Shown piece by piece: positions 15,914 to 24,783 of a stretch of 27,185 nucleotides of DNA (its first letter is position 1; the number at the start of each line of letters is the position of its first letter). Under the pieces are notes generated by a model, which saw nothing but the letters and a program-made list of their open reading frames with translations, was not told the origin of the DNA and ran no database searches. The DNA lies in contig NZ_CABHMZ010000001.1 in NCBI RefSeq assembly GCF_902167705.1, forward strand, positions 1-27,185. The letters are read 5' to 3'. The translations under genes were made by a program, and so were the position numbers. Origin of the DNA: Streptococcus constellatus. Its GTDB lineage: Bacteria > Bacillota > Bacilli > Lactobacillales > Streptococcaceae.

Positions 15914-16567
15914 GTGGGTCAAAAAGTACATCCAATAGGTATGCGTGTCGGTATCATCCGTGACTGGGATGCCAAATGGTATGCTGAAAAAGAATACGCG
16001 GATTACCTTCATGAAGATCTTGCAATCCGTAAATTCGTTCAAAAAGAATTAGCTGACGCAGCTGTTTCAACTATTGAAATCGAACGCGCAGTAAACAAAG
16101 TAAACGTTTCTCTTCATACTGCTAAACCAGGTATGGTTATCGGTAAAGGGGGCGCAAACGTTGATGCACTTCGTGCAAAACTTAATAAATTGACTGGCAA
16201 ACAAGTTCACATCAACATCATTGAAATCAAATCACCAGATTTAGATGCTCATCTTGTTGGTGAAGGCATTGCTCGTCAATTAGAGCAACGTGTGGCTTTC
16301 CGTCGTGCTCAAAAGCAAGCTATCCAACGTACAATGCGTGCCGGCGCTAAAGGAATCAAAACTCAAGTATCTGGTCGTTTGAACGGTGCTGATATCGCTC
16401 GTGCAGAAGGTTATTCTGAAGGAACTGTTCCACTTCATACGCTTCGCGCAGATATTGACTACGCTTGGGAAGAAGCAGATACTACTTACGGTAAACTTGG
16501 TGTTAAAGTATGGATTTACCGCGGAGAAGTTCTTCCAGCTCGTAAAAACACTAAAGGAGGTAAATAA
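15914..16567 (+). CDS. rpsC: 30S ribosomal protein S3 (uS3)
   Basis: 217 residues with a GTG start behind AAGGAGG. The N-terminal KH type II domain shows [12 protein letters not shown] with the GKGG loop at 77-80. The C-terminal domain carries [21 protein letters not shown]3 forms part of the mRNA entry tunnel and helicase site. The stop is three bases before rplP. Confidence 0.98.
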   Translation: MGQKVHPIGMRVGIIRDWDAKWYAEKEYADYLHEDLAIRKFVQKELADAAVSTIEIERAVNKVNVSLHTAKPGMVIGKGGANVDALRAKLNKLTGKQVHINIIEIKSPDLDAHLVGEGIARQLEQRVAFRRAQKQAIQRTMRAGAKGIKTQVSGRLNGADIARAEGYSEGTVPLHTLRADIDYAWEEADTTYGKLGVKVWIYRGEVLPARKNTKGGK

Positions 16568-16570
16568 CCA

Positions 16571-16984
16571 ATGTTAGTACCTAAACGTGTTAAACACCGT
16601 CGCGAATTTCGTGGTAAAATGCGCGGTGAAGCTAAAGGTGGTAAAGAAGTAGCATTTGGAGAATATGGTCTTCAAGCGACTACCAGCCACTGGATTACCA
16701 ACCGCCAAATCGAAGCTGCCCGTATCGCTATGACGCGTTACATGAAACGTGGTGGTAAAGTTTGGATTAAAATCTTCCCACACAAATCATACACTGCCAA
16801 AGCTATCGGTGTGCGTATGGGATCTGGGAAAGGTGCTCCAGAAGGTTGGGTTGCACCAGTTAAACGTGGTAAAGTGATGTTTGAAATCGCTGGTGTATCT
16901 GAAGAAGTTGCTCGTGAAGCTCTTCGTCTTGCAAGCCACAAATTACCAGTTAAAACAAAATTCGTAAAACGTGAAGCAGAATAA
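16571..16984 (+). CDS. rplP: 50S ribosomal protein L16 (uL16)
   Basis: 137 residues. L16 binds near the A-site tRNA elbow and is a late assembly protein of the 50[20 protein letters not shown] is the conserved start, and [17 protein letters not shown] (about 82-98) the central loop. Its ribosome-binding site, AAAGGAGG, lies inside the 3' end of rpsC, consistent with coupled translation. Confidence 0.98.
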   Translation: MLVPKRVKHRREFRGKMRGEAKGGKEVAFGEYGLQATTSHWITNRQIEAARIAMTRYMKRGGKVWIKIFPHKSYTAKAIGVRMGSGKGAPEGWVAPVKRGKVMFEIAGVSEEVAREALRLASHKLPVKTKFVKREAE

Positions 16985-16993
16985 GGAGAAGGC

Positions 16994-17200
16994 ATGAAAC
17001 TTAATGAAGTAAAAGAATTTGTTAAAGAACTTCGTGGTCTTTCTCAAGAAGAACTCGCGAAGCGTGAAAATGAATTAAAGAAGGAATTGTTTGAACTTCG
17101 TTTCCAAGCAGCAGCAGGTCAATTAGAACAAACTGCACGCTTGAAAGAAGTGAAAAAACAAATCGCTCGTATCAAAACTGTTCAATCAGAAGTTAAATAA
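16994..17200 (+). CDS. rpmC: 50S ribosomal protein L29 (uL29)
   Basis: 68 residues, two helices forming a small antiparallel coil ([20 protein letters not shown], then the [20 protein letters not shown] segment). L29 is next to L23 at the tunnel exit. AAGGAG lies seven bases before the ATG. No unusual feature. Confidence 0.97.
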   Translation: MKLNEVKEFVKELRGLSQEELAKRENELKKELFELRFQAAAGQLEQTARLKEVKKQIARIKTVQSEVK

Positions 17201-17227
17201 TAGACTTGGGAAAGGAGAAATTCTAAA

Positions 17228-17488
17228 ATGGAACGTAATCAACGTAAAACCCTTGTTGGACGCGTCGTTTCTGACAAGATGGATAAAACAATCACAGTTG
17301 TAGTTGAAACTAAACGTAACCACCCAGTCTATGGTAAACGTATTAACTACTCTAAAAAATACAAAGCACATGATGAAAACAACATCGCTAAAGAAGGCGA
17401 TATCGTTCGTATCATGGAAACTCGTCCGCTTTCAGCTACAAAACGCTTCCGTCTTGTAGAAGTTGTAGAAGAAGCTGTCGTTATCTAA
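17228..17488 (+). CDS. rpsQ: 30S ribosomal protein S17 (uS17)
   Basis: 86 residues, an OB-fold primary binder of the 5' domain of 16S rRNA. The conserved segments [17 protein letters not shown] (about 11-27) and [19 protein letters not shown] are present. AAAGGAG precedes the start. Gaps to neighbours are about 25 bases. Confidence 0.98.
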   Translation: MERNQRKTLVGRVVSDKMDKTITVVVETKRNHPVYGKRINYSKKYKAHDENNIAKEGDIVRIMETRPLSATKRFRLVEVVEEAVVI

Positions 17489-17513
17489 TCTTACCTGAAA
17501 GGAGAAAACTTAA

Positions 17514-17882
17514 ATGATTCAAACAGAAACTCGTTTGAAAGTTGCTGACAACAGCGGTGCACGCGAAATCTTGACAATCAAAGTTCTTGGTGGTTCAAAA
17601 CGCAAATTCGCTAGCATTGGTGATGTCATCGTTGCATCTGTAAAACAAGCTACTCCTGGTGGTACGGTTAAAAAAGGTGACGTTGTAAAAGCGGTTATCG
17701 TTCGTACTAAATCAGGTGCTCGTCGTAAAGATGGTTCATACATCAAATTTGACGAAAACGCTGCAGTGATTATCCGTGATGATAAAACTCCTCGCGGAAC
17801 TCGTATCTTTGGTCCAGTTGCACGTGAGTTGCGTGAAGGTGGATTCATGAAGATTGTGTCACTTGCCCCAGAAGTACTTTAA
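17514..17882 (+). CDS. rplN: 50S ribosomal protein L14 (uL14)
   Basis: 122 residues beginning [19 protein letters not shown]14 lies at the subunit interface, and in bacteria is bound by the silencing factor RsfS. The loop [20 protein letters not shown] (about 91-110) is intact. It is followed by a 76-base spacer with two hairpins before rplX. Confidence 0.98.
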   Translation: MIQTETRLKVADNSGAREILTIKVLGGSKRKFASIGDVIVASVKQATPGGTVKKGDVVKAVIVRTKSGARRKDGSYIKFDENAAVIIRDDKTPRGTRIFGPVARELREGGFMKIVSLAPEVL

Positions 17883-17900
17883 TCTCAAACAAACTAAGTC

Positions 17901-17935
17901 CCCTATCTTTGATTAGATAGGGTGCCCATCAGGGC
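17901..17935 (+). other. two hairpins in the rplN-rplX spacer
   Basis: CCCTATC (17901-17907) pairs with GATAGGG (17916-17922), and GCCC (17924-17927) with GGGC (17932-17935). No T tract follows, so a terminator is unlikely. Processing site or local mRNA structure ahead of rplX are possibilities. Confidence 0.5.
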
Positions 17936-17958
17936 GTAAGAAATCAAAGGAGAAACCA

Positions 17959-18264
17959 ATGTTTGTAAAAACTGGCGACAAAGTTCGCGTGATTGCTGGT
18001 AAAGACAAAGGTGTTGAAGCCAAAGTCGTTGCTGCACTTCCAAAAGTAAATAAAGTTGTTGTTGAAGGTGTAAATATCATCAAAAAACACCAAAAACCGA
18101 ATAACGAAAACCCTCAAGGTGCTATCGTGGAAAAAGAAGCACCAATCCATGTGTCTAATGTTCAAGTGTTGGACAAAAATGGTGTTGCAGGACGTGTTGG
18201 CTACAAGTTTGTAGACGGCAAAAAAGTTCGTTACAATAAAAAATCAGGCGAAGTGCTTGACTAA
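17959..18264 (+). CDS. rplX: 50S ribosomal protein L24 (uL24)
   Basis: 101 residues with an N-terminal KOW motif ([18 protein letters not shown], about 6-23). L24 is an assembly initiator of the 50S at the 5' end of 23S rRNA. AAAGGAG precedes the ATG. The remainder ([12 protein letters not shown] and [19 protein letters not shown]) is standard. Confidence 0.98.
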   Translation: MFVKTGDKVRVIAGKDKGVEAKVVAALPKVNKVVVEGVNIIKKHQKPNNENPQGAIVEKEAPIHVSNVQVLDKNGVAGRVGYKFVDGKKVRYNKKSGEVLD

Positions 18265-18287
18265 TCACGAAGGAAAGGAGAAGTATA

Positions 18288-18830
18288 ATGGCTAATCGTT
18301 TAAAAGAAAAATATCTTAATGAAGTAGTTCCTGCTTTGACTGAAAAGTTCAACTACTCATCTGTTATGGCTGTGCCAAAAGTGGATAAAATCGTTTTGAA
18401 CATGGGTGTTGGTGACGCTGTTTCAAATGCTAAAAACCTTGAAAAAGCTGCTGAAGAGCTTGCTCTTATCTCAGGTCAAAAACCACTTATTACTAAAGCT
18501 AAAAAATCAATCGCCGGCTTCCGTCTTCGTGAAGGTGTAGCGATCGGTGCTAAGGTAACTCTTCGTGGTGAACGCATGTATGAATTTTTGGATAAATTGG
18601 TTACTGTATCACTTCCACGTGTTCGTGACTTCCATGGAGTTCCAACAAAATCATTTGATGGACGCGGAAACTATACACTTGGTGTGAAAGAACAGTTGAT
18701 TTTCCCAGAAATTAGCTTTGATGATGTTGATAAGACGCGCGGTCTAGACATCGTTATCGTAACAACTGCTAACACTGATGAAGAATCACGTGAATTGCTT
18801 ACAGGCCTTGGAATGCCTTTTGCAAAATAA
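18288..18830 (+). CDS. rplE: 50S ribosomal protein L5 (uL5)
   Basis: 180 residues. L5 binds 5S rRNA with L18 and contacts the P-site tRNA and S13. Conserved parts include [19 protein letters not shown] (about 34-52) and [19 protein letters not shown] (about 111-129). It is followed closely by rpsN. Confidence 0.98.
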   Translation: MANRLKEKYLNEVVPALTEKFNYSSVMAVPKVDKIVLNMGVGDAVSNAKNLEKAAEELALISGQKPLITKAKKSIAGFRLREGVAIGAKVTLRGERMYEFLDKLVTVSLPRVRDFHGVPTKSFDGRGNYTLGVKEQLIFPEISFDDVDKTRGLDIVIVTTANTDEESRELLTGLGMPFAK

Positions 18831-18847
18831 TCTAGGAGGTAAATAAA

Positions 18848-19033
18848 TTGGCTAAAAAATCAATGATTGCTAAGAACAAACGCCCAGCGAAGTTCTCTAC
18901 GCAAGCTTACACTCGTTGCGAACGTTGTGGTCGTCCACATTCAGTTTACCGCAAGTTTAAACTTTGCCGTGTTTGCTTCCGTGAATTGGCATACAAAGGA
19001 CAAATTCCAGGCGTTACCAAAGCTTCTTGGTAA
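18848..19033 (+). CDS. rpsN: 30S ribosomal protein S14, zinc type (uS14)
   Basis: 61 residues with a TTG start behind TAGGAGGTAAA. It is the short zinc-binding form, with C24-x-x-C27 and C40-x-x-C43 ([16 protein letters not shown]). S14 completes the 30S head. Many firmicutes keep a second, zinc-free S14 elsewhere that is expressed under zinc shortage; none lies in this window. The first 105-bp palindromic repeat begins at the very next base after the stop. Confidence 0.98.
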   Translation: MAKKSMIAKNKRPAKFSTQAYTRCERCGRPHSVYRKFKLCRVCFRELAYKGQIPGVTKASW

Positions 19034-19138
19034 TTATAGCTTCCATTTTCATCGTGAGTCGCCGTTATTCGCTCTTGCCTAACTCAAGTTATGCCTGCGA
19101 GCGAATGCCTAGACTCACTTAGAAAATGAAACCTATAA
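19034..19138 (+). repeat. 105-bp palindromic repeat, copy 1 (rpsN-rpsH)
   Basis: Ends TTATAGCTTCCATTTTC and GAAAATGAAACCTATAA are inverted repeats of 17 bases with two mismatches. Inside, GTGAGTC pairs with GACTCAC, and ATTCGCTC with GAGCGAAT, around a central 24-base loop. It starts directly after the rpsN stop. Copy 2 (19621-19725) differs at six positions, all transitions. A smaller TTGAGC/GCTCAA hairpin (19152-19166) and an ACTAG/CTAGT pair (19173-19202) lie between it and rpsH. Confidence 0.85.
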
Positions 19139-19219
19139 ATAAAATAATATTTTGAGCCTAGCTCAATCATTAACTAGCAAGTGAAAGCTTCAAACTACTA
19201 GTAAGAGGAGAAAATAAAA

Positions 19220-19618
19220 ATGGTTATGACTGACCCAATTGCAGACTTTTTAACACGTATTCGTAATGCGAATCAAGCAAAACACGAAGTGCTTGAAGTA
19301 CCTGCATCAAATATCAAAAAAGGAATTGCTGAAATTCTTAAACGCGAAGGTTTTGTGAAAAACGTTGAGTACATTGAAGACGACAAACAAGGTGTTATTC
19401 GTGTATTCCTTAAATACGGTCAAAACGGTGAAAAAGTAATCACTGGTTTGAAACGTGTTTCAACTCCAGGACTTCGTGTTTATAAAAAACGTGAAGATCT
19501 TCCAAAAGTTTTAAATGGACTTGGAATTGCGATCATTTCAACATCTGAAGGCTTGTTGACTGACAAGGAAGCACGCCAAAAAAATGTTGGTGGGGAAGTA
19601 ATCGCCTACGTTTGGTAA
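19220..19618 (+). CDS. rpsH: 30S ribosomal protein S8 (uS8)
   Basis: 132 residues starting [20 protein letters not shown]. The first ATG is preferred over the ATG two codons on because GAGGAG (19205-19210) is nine bases away. S8 is a primary binder of the 16S central domain; in enterobacteria it represses the spc operon by binding mRNA. Here the gene is bracketed on both sides by copies of the same 105-bp structured repeat, which raises, without showing, the idea of mRNA-level control. Confidence 0.98.
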   Translation: MVMTDPIADFLTRIRNANQAKHEVLEVPASNIKKGIAEILKREGFVKNVEYIEDDKQGVIRVFLKYGQNGEKVITGLKRVSTPGLRVYKKREDLPKVLNGLGIAIISTSEGLLTDKEARQKNVGGEVIAYVW

Positions 19619-19620
19619 AA

Positions 19621-19725
19621 TTATAGCTTCCATTTTCGTTGTGAGTCGTTGTTATTCGCTCTTGCCTAACTCAAGTTATGCCTGCGAGCGAATGCTTAGA
19701 CTTACTTAGAAAATGAAACCTATAA
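19621..19725 (+). repeat. 105-bp palindromic repeat, copy 2 (rpsH-rplF)
   Basis: Same length, orientation and layout as copy 1, starting two bases after the rpsH stop. The differences (A/G, C/T) lie in arms or their junctions; GACTTAC still pairs with GTGAGTC through a G-U. A CTGCTATT/AATAGCAG hairpin (19735-19752) follows before the rplF ribosome-binding site. Confidence 0.85.
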
Positions 19726-19807
19726 CTGCACTTTCTGCTATTTTAATAGCAGTCCCGTGAAAACTAGTCGCTCTGTGGCTTGATAATCTAACAGGAGAAA
19801 AAATAAC

Positions 19808-20344
19808 ATGTCACGTATTGGTAATAAAGTTATCGTATTGCCTGCTGGTGTTGAATTGACCAACAAGGACAATGTGGTAACTGTAAAAGGACCTAAGGGA
19901 GAACTCACTCGTACGTTCTCAAAAGATATTGAAATCCGTGTGGAAGGAACAGAATTAACACTTCACCGTCCAAACGATTCAAAAGAAATGAAAACGATCC
20001 ACGGTACAACTCGTGCCCTTTTGAACAACATGGTTCATGGTGTCTCAGAAGGCTTCAAAAAAGAACTTGAAATGCGTGGGGTTGGTTACCGTGCCCAACT
20101 TCAAGGGAAAAAGCTTGTGCTTTCAGTTGGTAAATCTCATCCAGATGAAGTAGAAGCTCCTGAAGGCATTACTTTTGAACTTCCAAATCCAACAACTATT
20201 GTTGTGAGTGGAATCTCAAAAGAAGTGGTAGGGCAAACTGCTGCTTACATCCGTAGCCTTCGTGCTCCTGAACCATATAAAGGAAAAGGAATTCGCTACG
20301 TTGGTGAATTTGTTCGCCGTAAAGAAGGTAAAACAGGTAAATAA
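19808..20344 (+). CDS. rplF: 50S ribosomal protein L6 (uL6)
   Basis: 178 residues with two repeated L6 domains (about 1-80 and 81-178). The second contains [19 protein letters not shown] and the C-terminal [21 protein letters not shown] that binds near the sarcin-ricin loop. ACAGGAG precedes the ATG. It follows the second 105-bp repeat. Confidence 0.98.
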   Translation: MSRIGNKVIVLPAGVELTNKDNVVTVKGPKGELTRTFSKDIEIRVEGTELTLHRPNDSKEMKTIHGTTRALLNNMVHGVSEGFKKELEMRGVGYRAQLQGKKLVLSVGKSHPDEVEAPEGITFELPNPTTIVVSGISKEVVGQTAAYIRSLRAPEPYKGKGIRYVGEFVRRKEGKTGK

Positions 20345-20351
20345 TGTTATA

Positions 20352-20404
20352 CGGTTGTTCTTCAACCGAAATAATTATTTCCAACTTTGTGCTTAGGCAC
20401 ACAA
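20352..20404 (+). other. two hairpins in the rplF-rplR spacer
   Basis: CGGTTG (20352-20357) pairs with CAACCG (20363-20368). TTGTGC (20387-20392) pairs with GCAC-ACAA (20397-20404), leaving a small bulge. There is no T tract. Confidence 0.45.
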
Positions 20405-20425
20405 TAAAATTAAGAGGTGAAAATT

Positions 20426-20782
20426 GTGATTTCGAAACCAGATAAAAACAAAGTCCGCCAAAAACGCCATCGTCGCGTTCGCGGAAAACTCTCTGGAACT
20501 GCTGATCGCCCACGTTTGAACGTTTTCCGTTCTAATACAGGCATCTACGCTCAAGTAATTGATGACGTAGCGGGTGTAACGCTCGCAAGCGCTTCAACTC
20601 TTGACAAAGAAGTTTCAAAAGGAACTAAAACTGAACAAGCCGTTGTTGTTGGCAAACTTGTTGCTGAACGTGCAGTTGCTAAAGGTATTACTGAAGTGGT
20701 GTTCGACCGCGGTGGATATCTATATCACGGACGTGTTAAAGCTTTGGCTGATGCAGCTCGTGAAAACGGATTGAAATTCTAA
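20426..20782 (+). CDS. rplR: 50S ribosomal protein L18 (uL18)
   Basis: 118 residues, [20 protein letters not shown], the N-terminal basic tail that contacts 5S rRNA, ending in the conserved [19 protein letters not shown]. The GTG at 20426 is chosen because AGAGGTGA (20413-20420) is correctly spaced for it. A GTG three codons earlier (20417) lies inside that Shine-Dalgarno sequence and so cannot use it. Confidence 0.96.
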   Translation: MISKPDKNKVRQKRHRRVRGKLSGTADRPRLNVFRSNTGIYAQVIDDVAGVTLASASTLDKEVSKGTKTEQAVVVGKLVAERAVAKGITEVVFDRGGYLYHGRVKALADAARENGLKF

Positions 20783-20800
20783 AAGGGAGGACACTAGAAA

Positions 20801-21295
20801 ATGGCATTTAAAGACAATGCAGTTGAACTTGAAGAACGCGTAGTTGCGATTAACCGTGTTACAAAAGTTGTTAAGGGTGGACGTCGTCTTCGTTTTGCAG
20901 CTCTTGTAGTTGTTGGTGACCGTAATGGTCGTGTTGGTTTTGGTACTGGTAAAGCTCAAGAAGTACCAGAAGCAATTCGCAAAGCCGTTGAAGATGCAAA
21001 GAAAAACCTAATTGAAGTACCAATGGTTGGAACAACAATTCCTCACGAAGTAACATCAGAATTTGGTGGAGCTCGTGTATTGTTGAAACCAGCTGTAGAA
21101 GGTGCTGGAGTAGCTGCTGGTGGTGCTGTTCGTGCCGTCATCGAATTAGCAGGTGTAGCAGATGTAACATCTAAATCACTTGGTTCTAATACTCCAATCA
21201 ACATCGTTCGTGCAACTGTTGAAGGTTTGAAACAATTAAAACGCGCTGAAGAAGTTGCTGCCCTTCGTGGTATTTCAGTTTCTGACTTAGCATAA
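20801..21295 (+). CDS. rpsE: 30S ribosomal protein S5 (uS5)
   Basis: 164 residues. The N-terminal double-stranded RNA-binding fold has [20 protein letters not shown] (about 19-38) and [19 protein letters not shown]. The loop near residues 20-30 is where spectinomycin-resistance changes arise; it is of the ordinary form. S5 takes part in the mRNA entry helicase and decoding accuracy. Confidence 0.98.
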   Translation: MAFKDNAVELEERVVAINRVTKVVKGGRRLRFAALVVVGDRNGRVGFGTGKAQEVPEAIRKAVEDAKKNLIEVPMVGTTIPHEVTSEFGGARVLLKPAVEGAGVAAGGAVRAVIELAGVADVTSKSLGSNTPINIVRATVEGLKQLKRAEEVAALRGISVSDLA

Positions 21296-21309
21296 GAAAG
21301 GAGATTCAC

Positions 21310-21492
21310 ATGGCTCAAATTAAAATTACTTTGACAAAGTCTCCAATCGGACGCATTCCGTCACAACGTAAAACTGTTGTAGCACTTGGACTTGGCAAAT
21401 TAAATAGCTCAGTTATTAAAGAAGATAATGCTGCCGTTCGTGGTATGATTACAGCTGTTTCTCATTTGGTAACTGTTGAAGAAGTTAAGTAA
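21310..21492 (+). CDS. rpmD: 50S ribosomal protein L30 (uL30)
   Basis: 60 residues, [20 protein letters not shown] then the [15 protein letters not shown] stretch, the single ferredoxin-like domain of bacterial L30. AAAGGAG precedes the ATG. A 159-base hairpin-containing spacer separates it from rplO, where most genomes have a short gap. Confidence 0.98.
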   Translation: MAQIKITLTKSPIGRIPSQRKTVVALGLGKLNSSVIKEDNAAVRGMITAVSHLVTVEEVK

Positions 21493-21533
21493 GCAATCAT
21501 TTTGCTAGCAAAACTTTGAATTGAGATAAACTA

Positions 21534-21617
21534 GGGGATGAGAGGATTTTCTCAGCCCCTAAAACTAAATATATGTATAGGCGAGTTTATACTGGGGACA
21601 CCTTTTCTTCAGTATAA
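21534..21617 (+). other. two strong hairpins in the rpmD-rplO spacer
   Basis: GGGGATGAGA (21534-21543) pairs with TCTCAGCCCC (21550-21559), with one internal mismatch and a tail of TAAAAC. TTATACTG (21587-21594) pairs with CAGTATAA (21610-21617). A perfect 14-base palindrome with GCTAGC at its centre lies at about 21500-21513, and GCTAGC recurs near 21620. There is no long T run, so attenuation or processing is more likely than termination. Confidence 0.55.
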
Positions 21618-21651
21618 GCGCTAGCATTTTACAAAAGAGGAGAAAAATATA

Positions 21652-22092
21652 ATGAAACTTCATGAATTACAACCTGCTACAGGTTCTCGTAAAGTCCGCA
21701 ACCGTGTTGGTCGTGGTACTTCATCAGGCAATGGTAAAACTTCTGGTCGCGGTCAAAAAGGTCAAAAAGCTCGTAGTGGTGGAAAAGTTCGTCTTGGTTT
21801 TGAAGGTGGACAAACACCATTGTTCCGTCGTATGCCAAAACGTGGTTTCTTGAACATCAATCGTAAAGAATATGCAATCGTAAATCTTGACCAATTGAAT
21901 GTTTTTGAAGATGGCACAGAAGTAACTCCAGTTGTACTTATCGAAGCAGGGATTGTAAAAGCTGAAAAATCTGGTGTTAAGATTCTTGGTAACGGCGAAT
22001 TGACGAAGAAATTGACTGTGAAAGCAGCTAAATTCTCTAAATCAGCTGAAGAAGCTATCACTGCTAAAGGTGGTTCAGTGGAAGTCATCTAA
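21652..22092 (+). CDS. rplO: 50S ribosomal protein L15 (uL15)
   Basis: 146 residues. The long glycine/arginine-rich N-terminal extension ([20 protein letters not shown], about 19-38) threads into 23S rRNA, and the C-terminal globular domain includes [12 protein letters not shown]. It is a late assembly protein of the 50S. GAGGAG precedes the ATG. secY starts 12 bases after its stop. Confidence 0.98.
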   Translation: MKLHELQPATGSRKVRNRVGRGTSSGNGKTSGRGQKGQKARSGGKVRLGFEGGQTPLFRRMPKRGFLNINRKEYAIVNLDQLNVFEDGTEVTPVVLIEAGIVKAEKSGVKILGNGELTKKLTVKAAKFSKSAEEAITAKGGSVEVI

Positions 22093-22104
22093 GCGAGGTG
22101 ACCT

Positions 22105-23412
22105 ATGTTTTTTAAACTATTAAAAGATGCATTAAAAATCAAACAGGTTCGTTCAAAAATTCTCTTTACAATTTTTATTGTATTAGTATTTCGAATTGGT
22201 ACGACCATTACTGTTCCAGGTGTTAATGCAAAAAGCTTGGAAGCTCTGAATGGGCTTTCCTTTCTAAACATGCTCAGCCTTGTTTCAGGTAATGCATTGC
22301 GAAATTTCTCAGTTTTTGCATTGGGAGTCAGTCCATACATTACCGCTTCCATTGTTGTACAATTACTCCAAATGGATATTTTACCTAAGTTTGTAGAATG
22401 GGGTAAACAAGGTGAAGTTGGGCGAAGAAAGTTAAATCAAGCGACGCGCTATATTGCCTTAGTCTTGGCATTTGTTCAATCTGTCGGTATTACAGCAGGT
22501 TTCCATACCTTATCTAGCGCTAAATTGGTGGCAACACCTAATTGGCAGACCTATTTGTTAATTGGTTTTCTTTTAACGACGGGTTCTATGATTGTGACTT
22601 GGTTAGGGGAACAAATAACGGATAAAGGCTATGGTAATGGTGTTTCTATGATTATCTTTGCAGGTATCGTAGCAGCAATTCCAGGAATGATTAAGAGTAT
22701 ATATGTGGACTACTTTGTCAATGTACCAAGCAGCCGTATTACTTCATCTATCATTTTTGTTACTATTCTGATTATAGCTGTTTTGCTTATTATTTACTTT
22801 ACAACATTCGTTCAACAAGCAGAATATAAAATTCCAATCCAGTATACGAAGATTGCTCAAGGGGCGCCTTCTAGCTCTTACCTTCCTTTGAAGGTCAACC
22901 CAGCAGGTGTTATTCCTGTTATCTTTGCAAGTTCGATTACTGCCGCACCTGCAGCTATTTTCCAATTTTTGACAGCTACAGGTCACAACACACAGTGGGT
23001 TCGAGTGGCACAGTCGTTGTTTGCGACGACAACAGTCAGCGGTATTGCGATGTATGCACTCTTGATTATTTTGTTTACATTTTTCTATACATTTGTACAA
23101 ATCAATCCAGAGAAAACAGCAGAAAATTTGCAAAAGAGTGGTGCTTACATTCATGGTGTCCGTCCGGGTAAAGGAACAGAAGAATACATGTCCAAGCTGC
23201 TTCGTCGCTTGGCGACAGTTGGTTCACTTTTCTTAGGATTTATTTCGATTTTACCGATTTTAGCAAAGGATTTGTTTGGATTGACAGATGCCGTTGCTTT
23301 GGGTGGTACTAGTTTGTTGATTATTATTGCAACTGGTATTGAAGGAATGAAACAACTTGAAGGTTATCTTCTAAAGAGAAAATATACTGGCTTTATGAAT
23401 ATAACAGAATAG
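22105..23412 (+). CDS. secY: protein translocase subunit SecY
   Basis: 435 residues, ten membrane helices, the pore of the Sec translocon in the cytoplasmic membrane, working with SecE/SecG and SecA. FALGVSPYITASIVVQLLQM (about 72-91) covers TM2, and WLGEQITDKGYGNGVSMII marks the TM4-TM5 loop. RPGKGTEEYMSKLLRR (from R353) is the cytoplasmic loop that SecA and ribosomes contact. GAGGTGACCT precedes the ATG. Expressing it with ribosomal proteins links secretion capacity to growth, and it exports proteins such as the LPNTG adhesin of this window. Confidence 0.98.
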   Translation: MFFKLLKDALKIKQVRSKILFTIFIVLVFRIGTTITVPGVNAKSLEALNGLSFLNMLSLVSGNALRNFSVFALGVSPYITASIVVQLLQMDILPKFVEWGKQGEVGRRKLNQATRYIALVLAFVQSVGITAGFHTLSSAKLVATPNWQTYLLIGFLLTTGSMIVTWLGEQITDKGYGNGVSMIIFAGIVAAIPGMIKSIYVDYFVNVPSSRITSSIIFVTILIIAVLLIIYFTTFVQQAEYKIPIQYTKIAQGAPSSSYLPLKVNPAGVIPVIFASSITAAPAAIFQFLTATGHNTQWVRVAQSLFATTTVSGIAMYALLIILFTFFYTFVQINPEKTAENLQKSGAYIHGVRPGKGTEEYMSKLLRRLATVGSLFLGFISILPILAKDLFGLTDAVALGGTSLLIIIATGIEGMKQLEGYLLKRKYTGFMNITE

Positions 23413-23452
23413 AAATAAAGTAAAGAAAGATATTTTATACTTGAAAAGCAAT

Positions 23453-23578
23453 TTGCGTTACATAACGAACGCAATGGTTGATGATGAAAATGAGTTTTTG
23501 TTTTTATCCTGAATCAACTATGTTGCGGGGTGGGAGAGCAAATCGAAAATCATAGATTTTCTGAAGTCTGTCCCACTC
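23453..23578 (+). repeat. hairpins in the secY-adk spacer, one of the GTGGGA type
   Basis: TTGCGTT (23453-23459) pairs with AACGCAA (23468-23474). GGGGTGGGA (23527-23535) pairs with TCCCACTC (23571-23578), enclosing GAAAATC/GATTTTC (23545-23561), and is followed by TTTCTATTTTG. The second hairpin shares its arms with 8718-8769 and could weakly terminate or attenuate transcription between secY and adk. Confidence 0.55.
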
Positions 23579-23653
23579 TTTCTATTTTGTTTTTAAACAA
23601 GTTTATGAAATACTGTTAATAGGTTTATTTAAAAACAAAAAAGGAGAAGGATC

Positions 23654-24292
23654 ATGAATCTTTTGATTATGGGCTTGCCGGGGGCAGGCAAGGGAACTCA
23701 AGCCGCTAAAATCGTTGAGGAATTTGGTGTTGCGCATATCTCAACAGGGGATATGTTCCGTACAGCTATGGCAAATCAGACTGAAATGGGTGTGCTTGCT
23801 AAAACATACATTGACAAAGGCGAATTGGTACCTGATGAAGTGACCAATGGAATTGTCAAAGAACGACTATCACAAGATGATATTAAAGAAAAAGGCTTTT
23901 TGTTAGATGGTTACCCACGTACCATTGAGCAAGCTCATGCACTGGATCAGACACTTGCTGAACTTGGGCTTACTTTAGACGGGGTTGTTAATATCGAAGT
24001 GGATCCTAACAGCTTGCTAGAGCGCTTGAGCGGACGAATTATTCACAAAAAAACGGGAGAAACTTTCCATAAAGTCTTCAATCCACCAGCAGATTATAAT
24101 GAAGAGGATTATTACCAACGTGAGGATGATAAACCAGAAACCGTGAAACGCCGTTTAGATGTCAATATCGCTCAAGGAGCACCAATTATTGAACACTATC
24201 GTTCTCAAAACTTGGTTTATGATATTCAAGGGAATCAAGAGATTGGTGATGTGTTTAAGGACATTGAAAAAGTCTTGATGAATTTGAAATAA
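23654..24292 (+). CDS. adk: adenylate kinase
   Basis: 212 residues. It interconverts ATP + AMP and 2 ADP in the cytoplasm. The P-loop is G7-LPGAGKGT-15; DGYPRT (85-90) is the AMP-site motif; the lid (about 127-165) has [19 protein letters not shown] without the four cysteines of zinc-type enzymes, as expected for streptococci. AAAGGAG precedes the ATG. In bacilli map follows adk in this cluster; here adk is followed directly by the infA leader. Confidence 0.98.
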   Translation: MNLLIMGLPGAGKGTQAAKIVEEFGVAHISTGDMFRTAMANQTEMGVLAKTYIDKGELVPDEVTNGIVKERLSQDDIKEKGFLLDGYPRTIEQAHALDQTLAELGLTLDGVVNIEVDPNSLLERLSGRIIHKKTGETFHKVFNPPADYNEEDYYQREDDKPETVKRRLDVNIAQGAPIIEHYRSQNLVYDIQGNQEIGDVFKDIEKVLMNLK

Positions 24293-24361
24293 AAGCGTTT
24301 TTCAAGCTTGCAATATTTGACAAGTAGTGATACAATAAAATAGTCTGACTTATAATTGTTA

Positions 24362-24400
24362 CCTCTGTGTTCAGAGGGGCAAATCGAAATTTAGGGGGGT
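24362..24400 (+). promoter_or_regulatory. hairpin and ribosome-binding site before infA
   Basis: CCTCTG (24362-24367) pairs with CAGAGG (24372-24377), then AGGGGGGT (about 24393-24400) acts as the Shine-Dalgarno sequence. TATAAT at 24351-24356 is a possible -10 box without a convincingly spaced -35; the TTGACA at 24317-24322 is too far from it. Confidence 0.35.
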
Positions 24401-24408
24401 GCTTTTGC

Positions 24409-24627
24409 GTGGCAAAAGACGATGTGATTGAAGTTGAAGGCAAAGTAGTTGATACAATGCCGAATGCAATGTTTACGGTTGAACTTGAAAATGGACATCA
24501 GATTTTAGCAACAGTTTCTGGTAAAATTCGTAAAAACTATATTCGTATTTTAGCGGGAGACCGTGTTACTGTCGAGATGAGTCCTTATGATTTGACACGT
24601 GGACGGATCACCTACCGCTTTAAATAA
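24409..24627 (+). CDS. infA: translation initiation factor IF-1
   Basis: 72 residues, a single S1-like OB fold ([20 protein letters not shown] ... ending GRITYRFK). IF-1 occupies the A site during initiation. The GTG at 24409 matches the family N-terminus; the longer frame from 24367 adds 14 unrelated residues running through the hairpin and Shine-Dalgarno region. Confidence 0.97.
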   Translation: MAKDDVIEVEGKVVDTMPNAMFTVELENGHQILATVSGKIRKNYIRILAGDRVTVEMSPYDLTRGRITYRFK

Positions 24628-24651
24628 TCGAAATACTTGGAGGGATAAGAA

Positions 24652-24768
24652 ATGAAAGTAAGACCATCGGTCAAACCAATTTGCGAATACTGTAAAGTTA
24701 TTCGTCGTAATGGTCGTGTTATGGTGATTTGCCCAGCAAATCCAAAACACAAACAACGTCAAGGATAA
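24652..24768 (+). CDS. rpmJ: 50S ribosomal protein L36 (bL36)
   Basis: 38 residues, [20 protein letters not shown] and on to QRQG. It is the zinc-binding form, with C11, C14, C27 and H33. It packs into 23S rRNA near the elongation factor site. TTGGAGGG precedes the ATG. The next gene begins 15 bases after its stop. Confidence 0.98.
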
Positions 24769-24783
24769 TAGAAAGGAGAAAAA

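Noticed and set aside
19034..19725. Naming the 105-bp repeats as RUP elements
   Set aside because: Size and palindromic form are similar, but I cannot confirm the RUP consensus from memory; left as an unnamed repeat.
22744..23154. Long open frame antisense to secY
   Set aside because: It is a shadow frame of a strongly conserved gene, with odd composition, no ribosome-binding site and no family motif. The same applies to antisense frames opposite polA, rplB, rplN and rpsK.
24317..24356. TTGACA and TATAAT as one promoter before infA
   Set aside because: The spacer is 28 bases, far outside the sigma-A range; only the TATAAT is noted as possible.
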